In this document: one piece after another, positions 5,203-12,818 of the stretch | How the letters are laid out: each line of letters begins with the position of its first letter | Position numbering within the stretch: position 1 is the stretch's first letter | Program-made: the position numbers and the translations under genes | The notes under the pieces: model-generated | Database searches by the model: none | What the model was told of the DNA's origin: nothing | What the model saw: only the letters and a program-made list of their open reading frames with translations | Source: Pseudomonadota bacterium | GTDB taxonomy: Bacteria; Pseudomonadota; Gammaproteobacteria; Pseudomonadales; Halieaceae | Assembly (NCBI GenBank): GCA_030591305.1 | Contig: JAUVBI010000065.1 | Coordinates: 1 to 12,818 of the forward strand | Length of the DNA stretch: 12,818 bases | Direction of reading: 5' to 3'

Positions 5203-6650
5203 TAACGCTCCGTCATCGCATATTGCTTAGCTCGTAATACCGGCTTCATCAGGTAGGCTAGAATCGTTTTTTTACCGGTGAGGATATCTACTTCAACGGT
5301 CATACCCGGAATGATAGGCATTTCTTCGCCCATCGTAGACTCGTGGGTACGTACACGCACGTTGTAAAATGGATTACCCTCTTCGTCCATAACGGTATCG
5401 GCACCAATATATTCTACAACACCCTCCAGGCCACCATAGACAACAAAATCATAAGCAGTGAATTTTACCAGCGCTTTCTGGCCCGGAATGAGAAAGGCGA
5501 TGTCTTTGGGCCTGATGCGAGCTTCCAGCAATAAGGTATCATCCAGCGGGACTATTTCTACAATTTCCTTACCCGGCAATACCACGCCGCCGATGGTATT
5601 GAAAAATAATTGCTTGATAGTGCCGCGAACCGGTGAGCGCACCGAAGTCTGCTTCACCCGGTCTGACAACCCTGTTCCAGCCTCGCGCAGGGCATTAATT
5701 CGCGTAAGGGTATCGGCCAACTCCTCGCGCACGTCATTGATAAATTCCAGCTCAACTTCTTCCACCTTGCGCTGCGCCTCTACAATGGAGGAGTTGATTC
5801 GCCTTTGCTGGGCCGCTGCTTGCTTGTGCTCGCCGTTCAGTTGATTCACTTCCCGTTCCAGGCGAAGTATCTCCACTTCCGAAACAGCTCCCGATGACAC
5901 CATAGGGCGGGTGACATTCAGCTCTCTCTGTACCAGGCTTAAAGAGCGCGCCATCTGCTGCTTCCTGGCAATAACTTCCTGCAACTCCTGCCTGCGTTGA
6001 ACCAGTTGCTCTTCCGCAATCTGCTTTTCCAGAGTGAGTTCACCCTGGCTGGATTCAAACAACGCTACCTCCTGCATGACAATGAGCGGCACCGCCGCAA
6101 TGAACTCGGCCTCTGGGTGAAATCCTGTTTTGTTGGCAACTGCCCTCAGGCGCGCCGCTTTAACCATTACCGCCTGGTACTCTGCACGATTCTCCCTGAA
6201 AGTAGACTCAAAACGTGTGGGATCCAGATGTACCAATATTTTCCCCTTCTCAACAACCTCGCCTTCACGGACACGTATTTCAGTGACCACCCCACCGTCC
6301 TGGGACTGAATAACCTGTATCTGCCGTGAGGGGATAACACGGCCCTGGCCACGAGTGACCTCATCTATTTCTGCCAGGGAAGCCCAAATGACCAGCGCGA
6401 CAACGGCAGTGGCAACCGCATATAACAAGGCGCGCGCACGCAGTGGTTGTTGCTCAATAAAGGCCCTGTGGGAATCCTGCTGCCAATCGTAGGGGGCATT
6501 GGCAACTTCCGTCATCCAGGGCGAAAACAGCCAGTCGACCAGGCGTCGACCCGCCCTGCGTTTTGGCGGCTCAGTGGCATCTTCCATGATGTCGGCTGTG
6601 TCTATTTCCTGCGTCACCACCTGCTCGGACTTTTGTTGTGCACCGGTCAT
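5202..6650 (-). CDS. Type I secretion membrane fusion protein, HlyD/LapC family
   Basis: A 482-residue periplasmic adaptor. It has a cytoplasmic N-terminal tail (1-72), one membrane helix (about 74-92), a first barrel-sandwich half starting GQGRVIPSRQIQVIQSQDGG (101-120), a long charged coiled-coil hairpin (about 150-325) and the returning half with SVRSPVRGTI followed by the C-terminal beta-barrel region. This is the normal length and order for HlyD proteins of adhesin-exporting systems. It bridges the inner-membrane ABC protein and the TolC-OmpA channel. Its ATG overlaps the ABC stop (ATGA, 6650-6647), and its own stop overlaps the regulator's ATG. I place it in the LapC branch from the GQGRVIPS-type sequence and the neighbours. 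Confidence 0.92.
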   Translation of the reverse strand: MTGAQQKSEQVVTQEIDTADIMEDATEPPKRRAGRRLVDWLFSPWMTEVANAPYDWQQDSHRAFIEQQPLRARALLYAVATAVVALVIWASLAEIDEVTRGQGRVIPSRQIQVIQSQDGGVVTEIRVREGEVVEKGKILVHLDPTRFESTFRENRAEYQAVMVKAARLRAVANKTGFHPEAEFIAAVPLIVMQEVALFESSQGELTLEKQIAEEQLVQRRQELQEVIARKQQMARSLSLVQRELNVTRPMVSSGAVSEVEILRLEREVNQLNGEHKQAAAQQRRINSSIVEAQRKVEEVELEFINDVREELADTLTRINALREAGTGLSDRVKQTSVRSPVRGTIKQLFFNTIGGVVLPGKEIVEIVPLDDTLLLEARIRPKDIAFLIPGQKALVKFTAYDFVVYGGLEGVVEYIGADTVMDEEGNPFYNVRVRTHESTMGEEMPIIPGMTVEVDILTGKKTILAYLMKPVLRAKQYAMTER

Positions 6651-8773
6651 TGCACTTTCCCTATTTTGCCCTGCCGCAGTGCCTGCACCACGCTATCACG
6701 TGGCCCGTCGGCAACCAGCTTACCGTTGTCAATAACCAGAATTCTGTCCACCATCTCCAACAGTGAGTTGCGGTGCGTGACAACCAAAAATGTCTTGCCC
6801 TCAACAAACTCTGCGAGCTGGCGCTTTACTGCCATCTCCGTGGAGTGATCCATGGACCCGGTCGGCTCATCCATCAGCAGAATCGGTGGCTCATGGATCA
6901 ACGCTCTGGCCAGTGCCACACACTTGCGCTGCCCACCGGAAAGGTTATCACCCCGCTCCGCAATTAACATATCAAAACCCTGGGGATGGCGATTAATAAA
7001 CTCACCCAAATTGGCAATTTCTGCAGCACGCACCAATGCCGCGTCGCTGACATCGCTATTGGAAAGCGTGAGGTTGTCCCGCAAACTGCCATAAAACAAC
7101 GTGACATCCTGGGGCACATAACCTACACGCGAGCGAAACTCACTGGGGTCAAGCTGCCGCAAGTCGATACCGTCAATCAAAATGGAACCACTGGTGGGCT
7201 GAAACAGACCCATGGCCAGCTTCTGCAAGGTTGACTTACCAGAACCCACGCGGCCCAAAATAGCCACTTTTTCCCCGGGTTTAATTTTGAATGAAACATC
7301 ACTCAGTGATTCCATTTCGCTGCCCGGGTAGGCAAATGAAACGCCCTTGAATTCTATTTCCCCCTTAAACATTTCACGGGAGAGAAACTGCGCACCCTCG
7401 GGCCGCTCCAGAGGTTTTGCCATCACCTCATCCAGGGACTTCAGGGCGATAGCTGCATTGTGATAGGAGGTTATGAGCCCTGCCAACTGCCCAAAGGGAG
7501 CCATAATTCTGGAGGAGAGCATGCTGCTTGCTATCAAGCCACCCATGCTGAGCTCACCGGCTGTTATTAGGTAGACGCCGGTAATGATGACAAAAACCGA
7601 TACCATCTGCTGACTCCAGAGGGTCACATTGATGGCAGAATTTGACAACAGGCGCAACTGAACACCCACGTGGGCGAGGAATGAGGTGGAGTCCTCCCAC
7701 TTGCGCTGCATACGGCTCTCCGCACCCATCGCCTTGATGGTATCCAGCCCTACCAGACTCTCAATCAGCGTGGCATTACGCATGGCACCGGCCCTGTAGG
7801 TGGTCTCTGAAAGCTCCTTGAGTTTGCCCTGCACCGCTAAGGCATAGCCCAGGGTGACACATAAGCCTATGCACAAAGGTATCAGCACCGGCCAGGCTAT
7901 CCAGGCTATTACCCCCAGGAAGATAACAGCAAACGGCACATCGATAATAGTTGTGACAGAAGCCGAGGTAATAAAGTCTCTAACCGTTTCGAAAGAGCGC
8001 AGATTGACGGCGTAAGAACCTACTGAGACAGGGCGATGTTCCAGACGGATACCCAGAACCCGTTCCATAATTAAAGCCGACAACTTGATGTCTACGCGCC
8101 GACTTGCCAAATCCAGAAAATAGCCTCGCATAGTTCGCAGGCTGATATCGGCAACAAGGATAATTGCCACGCCCGCCGCCAACATCCACAGCGTCTCCAC
8201 CGCGTGATTTGGCACCACCCTGTCATACACGTTCATGGTAAACAGCGGCAGGGCCAAGGCAAAGACATTGATAAAAAATGCGGCCAGCAAAACATCGCGA
8301 TAGATGGGAGCGTTGGCTCGCATGGCATCCCAGAACCAGTGTCCGCGCTCTGACGTGCCCGTGCGGGGAGCGCGTTTGTCAAATCGGAACCGGGGTCGGC
8401 ATATTATTGCTGCGCCGGTATCTTTGGCCATAAACTCTTCGGCAGGCACTGCGACGGTGGTTTCATTCAGGTCCGGATAAACCACTCTGGCGGTCTTGCC
8501 GTCGTCTTCCCAGCCTACCAACAGGCAAGCTCGCTGCCCCTCTTGCATGATAACTGCCGGCAGCAACGCTGGCTCTATCTGATCGGCGGCTTTATACACA
8601 ATACGGCTGACCATGCCAACACGACTGGCCGCCCTATCGAACAAGGCAGGTGTGAGGTTGCCACCTTCCAGTGGCAAACCACCGATTACCGCCTGCGCAG
8701 TCGAGGCGCTGCCGTGGTAGCGGCACAGTGCCAACAGGCACTGGAGCAATGAATCATCAGCTGGCATTATCAT
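6647..8773 (-). CDS. Type I secretion ABC transporter (LapB-type) with inactive C39-like domain
   Basis: A 708-residue exporter. An N-terminal C39-like domain (about 1-130) is followed by a six-helix membrane domain (about 160-440) and an ATPase domain. The ATPase carries Walker A GRVGSGKST (507-515), Q-loop VPQD (553-556), signature LSGGQ (611-615), Walker B ILLMDEP (631-637) and switch His667. The C39 domain lacks the catalytic residues: Ser8 stands where DCG has Cys, and the His of the HFVVL-type motif is replaced in RACLLVG (81-87). It should therefore bind but not cleave its substrate, as in RTX exporters. It energises export of an unfolded protein from the cytoplasm. It is the first gene of the operon. 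The start is at 8773, with an in-frame ATG at 8767 as alternative; only a weak AGAGA ribosome site is seen. Confidence 0.93.
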   Translation of the reverse strand: MIMPADDSLLQCLLALCRYHGSASTAQAVIGGLPLEGGNLTPALFDRAASRVGMVSRIVYKAADQIEPALLPAVIMQEGQRACLLVGWEDDGKTARVVYPDLNETTVAVPAEEFMAKDTGAAIICRPRFRFDKRAPRTGTSERGHWFWDAMRANAPIYRDVLLAAFFINVFALALPLFTMNVYDRVVPNHAVETLWMLAAGVAIILVADISLRTMRGYFLDLASRRVDIKLSALIMERVLGIRLEHRPVSVGSYAVNLRSFETVRDFITSASVTTIIDVPFAVIFLGVIAWIAWPVLIPLCIGLCVTLGYALAVQGKLKELSETTYRAGAMRNATLIESLVGLDTIKAMGAESRMQRKWEDSTSFLAHVGVQLRLLSNSAINVTLWSQQMVSVFVIITGVYLITAGELSMGGLIASSMLSSRIMAPFGQLAGLITSYHNAAIALKSLDEVMAKPLERPEGAQFLSREMFKGEIEFKGVSFAYPGSEMESLSDVSFKIKPGEKVAILGRVGSGKSTLQKLAMGLFQPTSGSILIDGIDLRQLDPSEFRSRVGYVPQDVTLFYGSLRDNLTLSNSDVSDAALVRAAEIANLGEFINRHPQGFDMLIAERGDNLSGGQRKCVALARALIHEPPILLMDEPTGSMDHSTEMAVKRQLAEFVEGKTFLVVTHRNSLLEMVDRILVIDNGKLVADGPRDSVVQALRQGKIGKVQ

Positions 8774-8796
8774 GGCGTCTCTTTCTGCCCCATCTC

Positions 8797-8836
8797 TTTA
8801 TAATTCACTAGATTTCTCGAGCCTAAGCTGCTGAAT
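8797..8836 (-). promoter_or_regulatory. Candidate promoter and half-site upstream of the exporter operon
   Basis: On the minus strand TATAAA lies at 8802-8797, with a poor -35 (TTAGGC, 8826-8821) 18 bases away. Transcription would start near 8790. The plus-strand 8-mer TGCTGAAT at 8829-8836 also occurs in the dyad of the TolC-OmpA leader (4086-4093), and here it centres about 42 bases above the predicted start, a typical activator position. A weak -35 fits a promoter that needs an activator. Confidence 0.3.
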
Positions 8837-8967
8837 CTAATACCCTTTCCCCGGTAGGGAGCATAAGCCACATAAGGTGCAATTGCCATCCATAGAATAG
8901 GGTATTGGTCACAATTTGAAGATAAACTGGACATTGATTGCAGGAATTCATGTCAGTATTTACCCTT

Positions 8968-8983
8968 TGTGACCGGAATCACA
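8968..8983. promoter_or_regulatory. Perfect CRP/Vfr-type binding site
   Basis: TGTGACCGGAATCACA matches the CRP consensus half-sites TGTGA-N6-TCACA exactly. It lies in the 320-bp divergent region between the ABC exporter gene and the small arginine-rich gene. Its centre is about 90 bases above the predicted start of the small gene, near the -92.5 class of CRP activation, and about 185 bases above the predicted exporter start. Control by a cAMP-responsive regulator of one or both genes is inferred. Confidence 0.65.
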
Positions 8984-9030
8984 ACTCTGACACCTTAGCA
9001 GGCAAAAACACCAAATGTGATGTAAAGTGC

Positions 9031-9058
9031 TTCGATACAGACCATAGTAGTCTATAAT
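9031..9058 (+). promoter_or_regulatory. Candidate promoter of the small arginine-rich gene
   Basis: An exact TATAAT lies at 9053-9058. The best -35 (TTCGAT, 9031-9036, 16-base spacer) is poor, which would suit activation from the CRP site upstream. Transcription would begin near 9065, leaving a leader of about 29 nt. Confidence 0.5.
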
Positions 9059-9093
9059 TGCTCCCAAGCACTGAGCTGTCAGGTAACCCGGCA

Positions 9094-9330
9094 ATGCCAA
9101 ATAACAAATCCACATTCGAATCACGCGACCTTACATCGGGCCTGAGCCTGGTGGTTGAAAAAAATGAGGATTCAACCGAAGAGCCCAAGTACACCGGCAA
9201 AGAGCGTCGCAAAGAAAATCGTCGGGAGGCAAGTGACAGACGTGAAGAAGTGCGGTTCGAGATCAAGAAAACAGATCGCCGGGAAAATCATGGGCGGCGC
9301 AGCGACGACAATTCTCCCACATTTTGGTAG
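9094..9330 (+). CDS. Small arginine-rich conserved protein of unknown function
   Basis: A 78-residue, highly charged protein without signal peptide or membrane helix. The C-terminal half repeats an Arg-Arg pattern: ERRKENRR (37-44), DRREEVR (48-54) and DRRENHGRR (61-69), ending in a lone aromatic tail (PTFW). I recall similar small gammaproteobacterial proteins with RR repeats and a terminal W, but know no function; binding to nucleic acid or to an acidic partner is possible. I chose the ATG at 9094 because the TTG at 9058 overlaps the TATAAT box. A modest AGGT-type ribosome site lies about 10 bases upstream. It is divergent from the exporter operon and convergent with kbl, 15 bp away. Confidence 0.7.
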   Translation: MPNNKSTFESRDLTSGLSLVVEKNEDSTEEPKYTGKERRKENRREASDRREEVRFEIKKTDRRENHGRRSDDNSPTFW

Positions 9331-9345
9331 CCCGTTAGCTCCGAA

Positions 9346-10536
9346 CTAATCCAGCACAAGCGCCTTCGCTCGGGCGAACGCCTGCAAAGCAAATTCAATG
9401 TCATCGGCACTCAGTGCAGCGGACATCTGGGTACGAATTCTAGCCTTCCCCCTGGGCACTACCGGAAAAGAAAAAGCAACCACGTAGACACCCTGCTGCA
9501 ACATGGCATTGGCAAACTCTGCCGCCACCGCCGCATCATGCAACATAACCGGCACGATGGGATGCTCACCCGGCAACAGCTCCAACCCCATCGATTGTAA
9601 ACCGGCCCGAAAGCTGGCCGTATTGCTGGCCAGCTTGTCCCGCAGGTCATTTGAGCAGGTGATTAGCTCAAGTGCCTTCAATGCACCCGCCACCACGGGT
9701 GGCGCAACCGTATTTGAGAAAAGGTAGGGGCGGGAGCGCTGCCGCAACAGGGCAACAATTTCCTTACTCGCTGCCGTGTAGCCTCCACTTGCTCCGCCCA
9801 GCGCCTTGCCCAGCGTGCCCGTGGTAATATCAATTCTATCCATGCAGCCGCGTAACTCATGTGTACCCCGGCCATTCGCTCCGACAAAGCCAGTGGCATG
9901 GGCATCATCGAAATGTACCAGTGCACCGTATTTCTCCGCCAGGTCACACACTTCATCCAGACGCGCCATATAGCCATCCATGGAAAATACTCCATCGGTG
10001 GTAATCAGCTTGAAGCGTGCACCCGCCCGATCGGCGGCAATCAGTTGCTGCTCCAGATCTGCCATGTCGTTATTCTTGTAGCGGTAGCGCTGTGCTTTCG
10101 ACAGGCGCACACCGTCTATAATGCTGGCGTGGTTCAGCTCGTCAGAAATTATTGCATCTTCAGCGCTCAGCAAGGTTTCAAATAAACCGCCGTTGGCATC
10201 AAAACAGGAGGGATAGAGGATGGTGGCCTCGGTACCCAGGAACTCACTGAGCTTGTCTTCGAGCTGCTTGTGCAGGGTTTGAGTGCCACATATAAAACGC
10301 ACCGAGGCCATACCATAACCCCAGTCCTGTAAACCCTGAGCCGCTGCCGCACTGACTTCAGGGTGCTGAGCCAGCCCAAGATAATTATTAGCACATAGGT
10401 TCAGTACCTGGCCACCAGCCTTAACACCCACATGGGCACCCTGGGGCGTGGTGATCTGACGTTCGTGTTTATACAGGCCAGCCGATTCGATATCGGCCAG
10501 TTCACTGGCGATATGTTCACGAAAACGATCGTTCAT
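9346..10536 (-). CDS. kbl: 2-amino-3-ketobutyrate CoA ligase (glycine C-acetyltransferase)
   Basis: A 396-residue PLP enzyme of the alpha-oxoamine synthase group. It cleaves 2-amino-3-ketobutyrate with CoA to glycine and acetyl-CoA, the second step of threonine breakdown in the cytoplasm. It is close to E. coli Kbl (398 residues) over its whole length: CANNYLGLA (48-56), [10 protein letters not shown] (77-86), [13 protein letters not shown] (111-123), [11 protein letters not shown] (209-219) with His213 over the cofactor, [15 protein letters not shown] with Schiff-base Lys244, and RSRPYLFSN. It follows tdh by 16 bp, and GGAGG at 10547-10551 sets the ATG. It is the last gene of the operon; I see no clear terminator after it. 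Confidence 0.97.
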   Translation of the reverse strand: MNDRFREHIASELADIESAGLYKHERQITTPQGAHVGVKAGGQVLNLCANNYLGLAQHPEVSAAAAQGLQDWGYGMASVRFICGTQTLHKQLEDKLSEFLGTEATILYPSCFDANGGLFETLLSAEDAIISDELNHASIIDGVRLSKAQRYRYKNNDMADLEQQLIAADRAGARFKLITTDGVFSMDGYMARLDEVCDLAEKYGALVHFDDAHATGFVGANGRGTHELRGCMDRIDITTGTLGKALGGASGGYTAASKEIVALLRQRSRPYLFSNTVAPPVVAGALKALELITCSNDLRDKLASNTASFRAGLQSMGLELLPGEHPIVPVMLHDAAVAAEFANAMLQQGVYVVAFSFPVVPRGKARIRTQMSAALSADDIEFALQAFARAKALVLD

Positions 10537-10552
10537 GATTAACTAGCCTCCA

Positions 10553-11581
10553 TTACACTTCCCAGTTGAGAATTACCTTACTCGCCTCGCCGCTGTTCAT
10601 CACATCGAAGCCCCGCTGAAAGTCGGTGTAGCTTAGGCGGTGGGTGATGACAGGGGAAATATCCAGGCCAGAGTCAATCATCACCGACATTTTGTACCAG
10701 GTCTCGTACATCTCGCGGCCATAAATACCCTTGAGAGTCAGCATATTAAAAATGACCTTGTTCCAGTCTATGGCGGTATCTTCACTGGGAATACCCAGAA
10801 TAGCGACCTTGCCACCATGGCACATATTGTTCAGTAAATCGTTAAATGCCTGGCCATTACCCGACATTTCCAGGCCCACGTCAAAACCCTCGCTCATGCC
10901 CAGTTCTTTCTGGACGTCGGTCAAATTTTCTCGCATGGGGTTTACCGTACGCGTTGCACCCAGGGTAGCGGCCAACTCCAAGCGCGAATCGATAACGTCG
11001 GTAATAACCACATGCCGCGCACCGGCATGCCTGCACACCGCTGCGGCCATTGCGCCAATTGGCCCCGCTCCGGTTATCAGGACATCTTCGCCCAGCAAGT
11101 CATATTGCAATGCTGTATGTACCGCATTGCCCAAGGGGTCGAATAACGAGGCCACATCCAGATCAATACCGTCTGTGTGCTCCCACACGTTCGACATGGG
11201 AAGCACCAGGTATTCGGCAAAAGCCCCGGGCCGGTCCACACCTATTCCACTGGTCTGGGAGCACAGATGACGTCGCCCCGCCATACAATTGCGGCAGCGA
11301 CCGCAGACAACATGACCCTCCCCGGATACAATCTGGCCGGGGCGAAAATCGATAACATTGGCACCGACTTCAACAATCTCACCGACAAACTCATGGCCCA
11401 CAACCATAGGCACCGGTATGGTTTTTTGCGCCCAGGCATCCCAGTTATAGATGTGCATGTCAGTGCCACAAATTGCCGTGCGTTTTACCTTGATAAGCAC
11501 ATCGTTGATGCCAACTTCCGGCGGTGGTACATCCTCCAACCACAGCCCTTCACGCGCTTCTTTTTTCACCAGTGCTTTCAT
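10553..11581 (-). CDS. tdh: L-threonine 3-dehydrogenase
   Basis: A 342-residue zinc-dependent medium-chain dehydrogenase that oxidises L-threonine with NAD to 2-amino-3-ketobutyrate, the unstable substrate of Kbl. It is very close to E. coli Tdh (341 residues). Catalytic zinc residues Cys38, His63 and Glu64 are present; structural zinc cysteines are 93, 96, 99 and 107; the NAD site is GAGPIG (171-176). SGEGH (86-90), [12 protein letters not shown] (147-158) and [14 protein letters not shown] are Tdh-specific blocks. It lies between the aminotransferase (22 bp upstream) and kbl, so the product can be passed directly to the next enzyme. The ribosome site is weak, suggesting translation linked to the preceding gene. 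Confidence 0.97.
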   Translation of the reverse strand: MKALVKKEAREGLWLEDVPPPEVGINDVLIKVKRTAICGTDMHIYNWDAWAQKTIPVPMVVGHEFVGEIVEVGANVIDFRPGQIVSGEGHVVCGRCRNCMAGRRHLCSQTSGIGVDRPGAFAEYLVLPMSNVWEHTDGIDLDVASLFDPLGNAVHTALQYDLLGEDVLITGAGPIGAMAAAVCRHAGARHVVITDVIDSRLELAATLGATRTVNPMRENLTDVQKELGMSEGFDVGLEMSGNGQAFNDLLNNMCHGGKVAILGIPSEDTAIDWNKVIFNMLTLKGIYGREMYETWYKMSVMIDSGLDISPVITHRLSYTDFQRGFDVMNSGEASKVILNWEV

Positions 11582-11603
11582 TAGAATTTCGCTTTAAACT
11601 GAT

Positions 11604-12686
11604 TTATTCAGCGCTATCAATTTTTTGTGTCCAGCCGAACCGATCTTCCCGGGTACCGTACTGAATGCCGGTCAACTCGTCGTACAGCTTTTTGGCAACC
11701 GGCCCCGACTGATTATTATTCATAGCATATTCTTCATCTTTGAAGGCCAACTTACCCACGGGTGAAATAACCGCCGCAGTACCGCACCCAAAGGCCTCAG
11801 TAATTTTTCCGGACTTTATGTCCCTCAGTATATCATTCACATCCAGCAGCTCTTCAGACACCTCATAGCCCAGTGCGGGGGCAAGTTTTAATACCGAGTC
11901 ACGCGTGACGCCAGCCAAAATGCTACCACTGAGTTGGGGGGTAACAATGCGGGAGCCTTCATAGACAAAGCAGATATTCATCGCACCCACTTCCTCCACA
12001 TATTTGCCGTGGATGGCGTCCAGCCAGAGCACTTGTGTATACCCCAGCTTCGCCACTTTCTCACTCATATAGAGACTGGCTGCATAATTGCCGCCCGTTT
12101 TTGCCTCGCCAATTCCCCCGATAACGGCGCGTCGGCTGGTATCGGAAATATAGACCGAGACCGGATTAAAACCCTCTTTAAAATAGGGGCCAACCGGGCC
12201 GGTAATGATAAAGTGCATATAGTCAGCACTGGCACCCAGCCCCAGCTTGGCACTGGTGGCAATCATGGCGGGGCGGATATACAAGGAGGAGCCCGGTTCG
12301 GAGGGCACCCACCTTTCATCCAGACGTATCAGCGACTTCATCGTCTGCAAGTGAAAGGATAAATCAACCTCAGGCATGACCACCCGGCGAGCGGACTCGT
12401 TAAATCGCCTCAGGTTTCCCTCGGGCCGAAACAGATTGACACCCCCGTCTGGCCGCTTATAAGCCTTGAGGCCCTCAAATATTTCCTGGCCGTAATGGAG
12501 GACTGCAGCGGCCGGATGAATGGAAAAATTCTCAAGCTTTTTGATCGCAGCGCCACCCCATCCACTGTCCGCACTGTAAGACTGCACGAACATATGGTCG
12601 GAGAAAAATGCACCAAAACCCGGATTCGACGGAATGGTACCCTGCTCCTGTACAGGAATGGGTTGAATTGAAATTGATTGCGTCAC
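11604..12686 (-). CDS. ilvE: Branched-chain amino acid aminotransferase, class IV PLP fold (BCAT type II)
   Basis: A 360-residue aminotransferase that moves the amino group between leucine, isoleucine or valine and 2-oxoglutarate. The length and sequence fit the longer BCAT type shared with eukaryotes. Blocks seen: AVLHYGQEIFEGLKAY (61-76), NLFRPEGNLRRFN (84-96), SLYIRPAMIAT (134-144), the GEAKTGGNYAASL loop with Schiff-base Lys196, QVLWLDA and EEVGAMNICF. The start is a GTG at 12686, with AGGA about 9 bases upstream; no better ATG lies nearby. It is read into tdh after 22 bp, so it is probably first in a three-gene amino acid unit. Whether it works in synthesis or breakdown of branched-chain amino acids cannot be told; the neighbours suggest breakdown. 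Confidence 0.92.
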   Translation of the reverse strand: MTQSISIQPIPVQEQGTIPSNPGFGAFFSDHMFVQSYSADSGWGGAAIKKLENFSIHPAAAVLHYGQEIFEGLKAYKRPDGGVNLFRPEGNLRRFNESARRVVMPEVDLSFHLQTMKSLIRLDERWVPSEPGSSLYIRPAMIATSAKLGLGASADYMHFIITGPVGPYFKEGFNPVSVYISDTSRRAVIGGIGEAKTGGNYAASLYMSEKVAKLGYTQVLWLDAIHGKYVEEVGAMNICFVYEGSRIVTPQLSGSILAGVTRDSVLKLAPALGYEVSEELLDVNDILRDIKSGKITEAFGCGTAAVISPVGKLAFKDEEYAMNNNQSGPVAKKLYDELTGIQYGTREDRFGWTQKIDSAE

Positions 12687-12818
12687 GCTCTACTTTCCTA
12701 TAAATAGTGTCAGATGGTACTGTCGACCCCGATTACACCCTGAGACAGCGGGTGGCCATCCTATCATAGCCCCCTCAAAGTTCCTCCCCATGCAGTACTA
12801 TTTCCAGCGGGGGTGACC
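12687..12818. other. Upstream region of the aminotransferase operon, edge of window
   Basis: This 132-bp stretch should hold the leader and promoter of the aminotransferase-tdh-kbl unit. I see no convincing -35/-10 pair. Two short minus-strand frames run in from the right edge, ending at 12798 and 12775; either could be the tail of the next gene, but each is too short to judge. Confidence 0.35.

Noticed and set aside
6647..8773. Active C39 leader peptidase, meaning a bacteriocin exporter
   Set aside because: The catalytic Cys and His of the C39 fold are not present, and no double-glycine leader peptide gene was seen nearby.
9058..9093. TTG start at 9058 for the small arginine-rich gene
   Set aside because: The TTG overlaps the TATAAT box, so it would lie upstream of the transcript.
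1..12818. CRISPR array, tRNA or insertion sequence
   Set aside because: I saw no regularly spaced repeats, tRNA cloverleaf, transposase or terminal inverted repeats.

Overview
The window looks like part of a gammaproteobacterial chromosome with moderate GC content. The LapB/LapC-style type I secretion genes, the threonine catabolic pair tdh-kbl (close to the E. coli proteins by memory) and a CRP-type operator all fit a marine gammaproteobacterium, perhaps of the Cellvibrionales or a relative. That placement is inference. I see no tRNA, rRNA, insertion sequence, phage gene or CRISPR array.

Layout, left to right. Positions 1-1082 (minus strand, running off the left edge) encode a secernin-like family C69 dipeptidase with an N-terminal cysteine nucleophile. 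A gap of about 390 bp follows; it holds a promoter candidate and an isolated terminator-like hairpin. Next is a divergent DNA-3-methyladenine glycosylase I family gene (1471-2139, plus strand). From 8773 back to 2168 lies a leftward type I secretion cluster: ABC exporter with a degenerate C39 domain, HlyD-type adaptor, LuxR/NarL-type regulator, a small conserved protein of unknown function, and finally an outer-membrane TolC-like channel fused to an OmpA peptidoglycan-binding domain. The ABC, HlyD and LuxR genes overlap by 4 and 1 bases, so they are probably translationally coupled. The TolC-OmpA gene has its own leader of about 215 bp with a promoter candidate and a 20-bp dyad. Its probable terminator lies inside the 3' coding end of the convergent glycosylase gene.

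Divergent from the exporter is a 78-residue, arginine-rich small protein (9094-9330, plus strand). It has an exact TATAAT box and a perfect CRP-type palindrome upstream. The right end is a tight leftward operon: branched-chain aminotransferase, L-threonine 3-dehydrogenase (tdh) and 2-amino-3-ketobutyrate CoA ligase (kbl). The last two convert threonine to glycine and acetyl-CoA.

How they work together: the ABC protein, HlyD adaptor and TolC-OmpA channel form a full tripartite exporter of the class that secretes giant RTX adhesins. No adhesin, LapD or LapG homologue is in view, so the cargo is encoded elsewhere. The most unusual points are the TolC-OmpA fusion, the regulator with a degenerate receiver inside the exporter operon, and the regulatory DNA (dyad, CRP site, terminator embedded in a neighbouring gene).
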